The translations under genes were made by a program, and so were the position numbers. Of a stretch of 64,000 nucleotides of DNA, positions 58,395-64,000 are shown piece by piece; position 1 is the first letter of the stretch, and each line of letters opens with the position of its first letter. Source of the stretch: Turnera subulata (lineage: Eukaryota > Streptophyta > Magnoliopsida > Malpighiales > Passifloraceae); the NCBI GenBank assembly GCA_028386065.3, contig JAKUCV010006140.1:274929-338928 (forward strand), written 5' to 3'. The notes beneath the pieces are model-generated. The model was not told where the DNA came from. It saw nothing but the letters and a program-made list of their open reading frames with translations, and did no database searches.

Positions 58395-61300
58395 GTGGCG
58401 ACTCCGCTGGGGACAACGATCGATTCATGGTGAACAACCGTTCAATTCGTTCATCCCCTTCAACCAAACAACAACAACAACAACAACAAACAACCACAAA
58501 CGATCGTGCTCATGGACGCAGCAGCGACCAAAAAACGAGAAGAACAGGTGCGTGGCTATGGCGATGCAAAGCATACCCGTTCGTCCACAAAATCGAACAG
58601 ATCCAACAAGAATCAACACAAACCAAGTAGAGGACGAACAGATCCATTTACGAAAACAACGGATCCCGTGAAGATCTAACAAATCAAAACAAAAAAGAAA
58701 ATGAAACGAAATTGCAGGTACATCGTGTGAGGAGAGGAGCCGGGTTTGCCTAGATCCGGTTAGGACGGAGACGGATCCGTCTAGATCTGCCAAAGCTCTC
58801 GAAAGCTACTCCCGTACGCGCTGCCGCCAGGGCCAAAACCACCATCGCCGCCGCGCTCTTCACGGTTGACCGCAACCCACGCCGGAGAGAGGCGAGCAGC
58901 TGCTGCTAGGTGGGGAGCTGCTATTAACAGCCCCCGTCGCCGCCGTCACCGTCACGATTTGGGGTTGAAGAGCGCCGGAACCTTCCTTGCTGCTCATCGC
59001 GCCTCGCCGACGATAGGTGGAAGAGAGGAAGAGCAGACCTCGGGGCGAGCCGCCGCTGCCCGTGCAAGGAGCTGCGGGACTCCTCCTTGACCCGCCACCA
59101 TAGATCGCGGGAAGAGCACCCCAGCTCATCGGAGAAAGAAAAATAAAAAATAAAAAAAAGAGAGGAGATGCAGGTGACGGCTCTGGAGAGAAAGAAGAGA
59201 TAAGAAAAGAAAGAGATGAGAAAGAAAAGAAAACGGAGAAGGAAAAGAAAATAAGGAAAACGCGTGGAGAAAAGAAAAGAAAAAAAAAAGAAGAAGGGGA
59301 GGAAAATGGGGGTGTTGTGGAGTGTGGGCAGCACCTCACCCCCGGCCCATGAGTTCGCAGAGGCCCTCCTATGGGCCTATGTTGAATCCACAACATTTAT
59401 GTAATATGTATATATTTTCAAATTTGTATTAACACGTCTTAATAGATCCTCTTGAAGGAATAAAATGCGGAATAAATATGGTGCTCCATGGAGATGCTTG
59501 CAAAAAATAGGTCCAGAAAGCAAGACCTACAAAATTATCAACAATCAAAATATATAACAGGTTCAAATAAAATTTTGTTACAGCCTTCTAACATATTAAA
59601 GGAGAACAGATACTGTGGTCAAAAACTCGGGCCAAGAAGCCCACACACGAGGACCAGAGTTGCCAGGTCCCCTAAGAATATTATACATATAAAATAAAAA
59701 TTACACAGATCCTCTTAAAGTTTTCAAGCAGGTTCACAATTCGAAAAATAGAGTAGGTTCTTGACTCGAACCCAAAAAAAGGGGGAGTGAAGAGCAGGTG
59801 CTCATAAAACTCTTGCTAAGGAAGAACAGGACTTGATGAGTCACATACACTTACAGTGGTACCTCACTAACAATCCAGCACCAAGTCGTTTTAATTTAAC
59901 AGGCCCCGTGAAAGAAATCGAACAGCAGGTCCTATCAAGCTAATAGGTTTGCAAAAGAATAGGCTCTGCAAAAAGAGTAAATAGAACCTAATCCCATCCA
60001 GGACTCGCAAGTCAGGTTCTTTTAATGTTTATATTGTGCACGCATGATATGATAATGTTATGTGTTAATTTGTTATGACAATTGACATTATCATGTTTCA
60101 TTATTTCGTATACTAGCTTGCAGATTTTATTCCATATGATTATCTAAAAGCTAATGCTCCATGTGTTGTCCATGTGTTGTCGTATGATGCTAATTTGAGC
60201 GCCAAAAATGCTGCAAAAATATCTAAATGATTCATCTTTTATTTTATGTTACGCATATAACATAATATGAGCTTGAAAATCTTGGCATATGATTTATAAT
60301 TCATATTGTTATATTGCATGGGTATCTCACGGTCTATTTGGCAAACTACGATATGTATAATTATTACGCAAAACTAGAAGAAATTAGTCTTGATACAACA
60401 CTGATGATGATCCTTTTGATGCTATTTTCTTTCGGGAATGGCTCACGAGGTACCTCCTTGATGAGGAATATAAGTTATTAGGCCCGGAAAAATTTTTCAA
60501 AGGTCCATAAAAAAATATTTGAGGCAGTTTAGGTTCAACGAGGATTCCGGGGAGGAACCGATGGATACTCAAAATGCATACATCAAAAGGTAAAACAGGG
60601 ACTAAAACCAAAAAACTTCAATGGAGATTCTGATATGCAAGTACTCTCCAATAATACCATTAAAAAAGAGGACAGGCCCTAAGAAGTTCAATAGAGAAAA
60701 ATCCTTAGAAGTACAGGTCTCGAATGGAGGTCCTGAAATTGGTCTCAGCCAGAGGTCCTGGAATAGGTGCATGTCAAATGTCCAGGTTTTAGGGTGAGGA
60801 CCTTCTGGAAATAATAGCTTCTGGAGAACTCCTAAGGAGGGATCGTGCATCTCGAGAAGCACGGGACAATTACAATTCAGGCCCTTCGAAGCTTTTTTCA
60901 CAACAATTTATACTTGATGGAACTTGAAGAGAGGCTAGCGGAATGAATCCAGTAGCCCACAATTCTTCAATGACCCAACAGGTCCTATCGGAGTAGCAGG
61001 TTCTGCAACAAAAGGCCGATAATGATTGCGATCCAACTTGTTGTGGCCCGACCTGCCATATGGGAATGCGTGTGAGGTACCTGGGCAGATCCTAAGTTTC
61101 AGTCATTAGGTCCATAGAAAAGACCCTTATAGAAGCCCTTGTAGGGATCCCTCAAGCTTAAAGAAAGAATAGGTGTTGTAGTTACAACCCGAAAGAAGCT
61201 GTCAAATTTGTCAAACTTCAGGCCCATGAGCAAAATCACCCTCATGCCGTCGTTAAGGTTGTAACGCACGAGAAATGAACAGATCCTGAAACTTCCGAGA

Positions 61301-64000
61301 AGGCAAAGACACTCAGTAATAGATGCTGCCAAGATGATAGGTCCTTAACGAAGCTCTTATAAAGATGAAACGAAAAATAGAAGTTCGAACCTAAAAAAAA
61401 TCTAGTGAAAGTCCAGAAGCTCCTAAAGGAAAAATGCTCAACAAAACTATTGGAATAGGTGCATAACAAGTGGCCAAGTAGCTGTACAAAGTTCTAAGAA
61501 AGGAGCCCCTCCTTCTAGCGCCATAAAGGTGAACAGATCCTAAAGTCTCCTATGGAGGAGTCATATGACTTAGGATGCTCGAAACAAATACAAATACCGC
61601 TAGTGTATAGCCCAAATAGACGAAAAATGGCGCAAGCGAAGTATATTCGCATGTCTAAGTGTAAAATAAATTTTAGGTTTCAGGATTCAGGTTCTGGATT
61701 CCAAGAAGAACAGGTCCAAAGAACCATTGAACGAACATTGTTTATGTTCGTGTCAAGCCTCAACGATTGCTCGTGGGGTTCCCGTAGAGGGGACGTAGGA
61801 AGTCAAAGGACGCTCTATAGGAGATGCAATTATAAAAAAATGCTCCCGCAATGGACGCTCGTGTCAAAGTCGAGAAGCTAAAAGCTTAACAAATACTTCC
61901 TGAAGCCTTAAAGGAAGTCACAAAAATACAGAAAAGTCAAAGTGAAGAAAGCTGACAAAGAAGGAGGTTCATGTGATGACACCAGAACCTCAAGGAGTTT
62001 CTGTGGTGGCAACATAAGCCCCATGAAACCATAACAAATGTAATAAACTGTAGGTGGAGCTCCAAGAGAGATAATTGATGCCAATGGAGAATTCCAAGCA
62101 ATTACAGAAAGCTCAAAGAAGCCTCAACAAATTCTAAAGAGGCAAATAGTAGTGGTCGGACATCTTAAAAGACACTAAGATGCTAGCCGCGGGGGCTAGA
62201 TGTTCAAAAAGTCATACAGATGAGTATATCTAAAACATATTCCTATATAGGAGACAGGTAAATCAATAAAAGCGTCGGCACGGGAAAAGATGCTGAGGAT
62301 ACCCCTGAAAGAAACAAATGATCGAACCAACACCTAGAGGTGGAGGTTCGCACCAATTAACCAAGTTCAAAGAACAAAGTTAATAAAGAAGCTCGTACAA
62401 AGGAGGGAAATGATTTGGAGACCCTCGCTAAGCTACGTGCTGAGGAAAAGAGGAAAGCAGGTTTCAAAATACACCTCAAAGGAAGCATGTTTTAAGCAAA
62501 GTAAGAAAAATATAGGAGAGGAGAATCATTATGAAAAATAAATCAGGTTCCTATCAAAGGAGAACAAAAGACTTCCTTTCGAAAAATAGGAAGCCTATGA
62601 AGAACCTGGCACGACGCAATGACAGTAACAGGTTCTCTACACAGATCCTCAGGAAATAAGAAGCTTTAGCAAAAGCAAAAATCCGACAGGCACACTCAGG
62701 AAGTGAAATCTAGCGAGGCTCTCACAAAAGGTGACCAAACCTTCACAAGGCCTTTATTGGGCTGATAGGTACCCCAAGCAGCTCCTGTAAGCGCACCAAC
62801 ATCCGACGAAGCTCATTATAGGGCACAAAGTATAAAATGGCCCATGCTGGGGGCTACTGCTCGAGGTTCCAAAGAGCGCAACATGCTCCAATGAAAACGA
62901 AGCATAAAATAGGCAAGCTCAGACTTAGAGAAATCCTAAGCCTACCTAAGGGACAGGATCTCTCACAAGCTCGCCCGAGTGAGAAAGCTACATTCGGCTC
63001 CAAAATACACAGGTTCTCTTTGAGAGCAAGCTATGCGAGGCTCGTTAACAAGGGAGAGCGAAGGGTAAAGATTGAGCAAGAAACACCATAAAACGCATAA
63101 GGCTTCATGGATGCCATAAATCGCAAGGCCCTAATGCAGCCAAAAATAGCGATTAGGCCTATGAATGCTAAAGCACAAATTGGTGATTTCATACTCAAAT
63201 GGAACCAAAGCTCTCCGAAGTAAACGAGGCCCACCGGCTTACTCAGAGAAGAAAATTATAACAGATCGCAGGTAGACGATAAAGCCACTGCAATCCGGAT
63301 AGAATGCAAAATTCAAACAGACTCTACAACACAAATAGTCTTTTAAGGCAAAGGCCCTCGTGCCCAAAATTTGTAATGAACAAGGCCATGGTACCTTGTA
63401 CCAATAAGAGCCCCGAAGCTCAAAGGCCCTCGCGCCGAAAGCTACAACAAACAGGCCTGCTAAGGCGATATAAACCCGAAAGCACAAAAAGGCCAAAAGG
63501 TTCCTGAATACCTAAATTCACATCCAGCCCAACCGGGGTATTAAGTACCTGTAAGAGTCACTAGGAGAAGCTCTGAGGCTCCTGAAGCCCAAATGGAGCC
63601 CCTAGGAAAGCTGAGAGGCCGCCGAGCCTAAATCTAGGCCAAAGGTACAGAAGTACCCACAAGTCAAAAAAGCTACGGGCTGTTGAGCCCAAAAGCTAAA
63701 GGTATACCTAAAACAATTAATAAGCTAGCTCAAAGGCTGTTTAGCCCCAAAATCAAGGCACATAATGCCCAAAATATTCAAAAGGGCTTAAAGACCATTG
63801 AGTCTAAAAGCTAAAGGCATATGCTGCCCAGAACCTTCGAAAAGCTTAAGGGTTGTTTATCCTGAAGCTAAGGCCCTCGAGCCCATGTCTTATACAGGAG
63901 CCGATGATAGAAGCTCACAAAACCATAACGAAAGGAAGAGTCTCTAGTGCACAGGAAGCAGAGGCACACTGCAGCAATTCAATGCAGGACCTAGATACAG
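58395..64000 (+). other. Internal region of the 58104 element, apparently non-coding
   Basis: The leader has a CAA-rich microsatellite (58465-58495) and a GC-rich zone (58790-59110). A purine-rich tract (59130-59310) follows, giving a long Phe/Ser-rich minus-strand frame that is a composition artefact. Then an AT-rich part (59390-60360), and from 60400 low-complexity DNA full of AGGTCC, CTCAAAG, AAGGCCC and GAAGC words. No gag, protease or RT motif was found in 5.6 kb. The composition resembles the internal parts of the outer nested element and the Tat-like 3' region. The 3' LTR is outside the window. Confidence 0.6.

Noticed and set aside
58860..59396. 178-codon minus-strand frame and 136-codon neighbour
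   Set aside because: They read through an A/G-rich tract giving Phe/Ser/Leu runs; no domain, and both sit in the leader of an LTR element.

Overview
The window looks like repeat-dense nuclear DNA of a flowering plant. It holds spliced-gene remnants, Ty1/copia and Ty3/gypsy LTR retrotransposons of plant type, MULE- and hAT-type DNA transposons, tRNA-derived SINEs and a 5S-bearing TRIM. No bacterial, organellar or viral gene organisation is visible. The species cannot be told from the sequence. Host coding sequence is scarce: a three-exon piece of a molybdenum-cofactor-sulfurase-like (PLP-dependent transferase superfamily) gene on the minus strand at 4983-6280, one possible isolated exon near 7951-8099, and a possible gene start at 50020.

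Layout. 1-8123 is host-like DNA with a palindromic MULE-type MITE (409-1303), a 2-kb solo LTR (1637-3674), the gene remnant and a SINE-like unit (about 6985-7340). 8124-48256 is a nested cluster of transposons that appears to fill one target site (flanks ACCAA / ACCAG). Its outermost layer is a minus-strand LTR element with almost no coding sequence. Inside it lie (a) a decayed plus-strand Tat-like gypsy element (8591-38405), and (b) a Cassandra-like TRIM fused to a reversed gypsy LTR (41198-44652). Inside the Tat-like element sits a chromodomain-type (Tekay-like) gypsy element (13471-34534, target duplication ATAAG). Inside its gag gene sits a MULE with roughly 400-bp inverted repeats (17882-29005, 10-bp duplication). 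Inside the MULE sits a complete copia element (19825-28154) and a second MULE-type MITE (28240-28495). A triple inverted SINE cluster (34911-35410) also lies in the Tat-like element.

48262-64000 holds a 1.4-kb hAT-type element (8-bp duplication), a second copia element of the same family (50042-57889, target duplication TCCTC), and the left half of a plus-strand, apparently non-coding LTR element (LTR 58104-58394) that runs off the window.

The two copia copies share two unusual traits. Their leader between primer-binding site and gag carries 15-21 copies of the perfect 10-bp palindrome ACATCGATGT or one-base variants. Both have also lost most of RNase H at the same junction. The copy at 50042 keeps a nearly intact gag-protease-integrase-RT frame; the copy at 19825 and the Tekay-like element are broken by stops and frameshifts. 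Nothing here forms a working pathway. The biology is that of transposon nesting, decay, gene-fragment capture and possible hairpin RNA sources.
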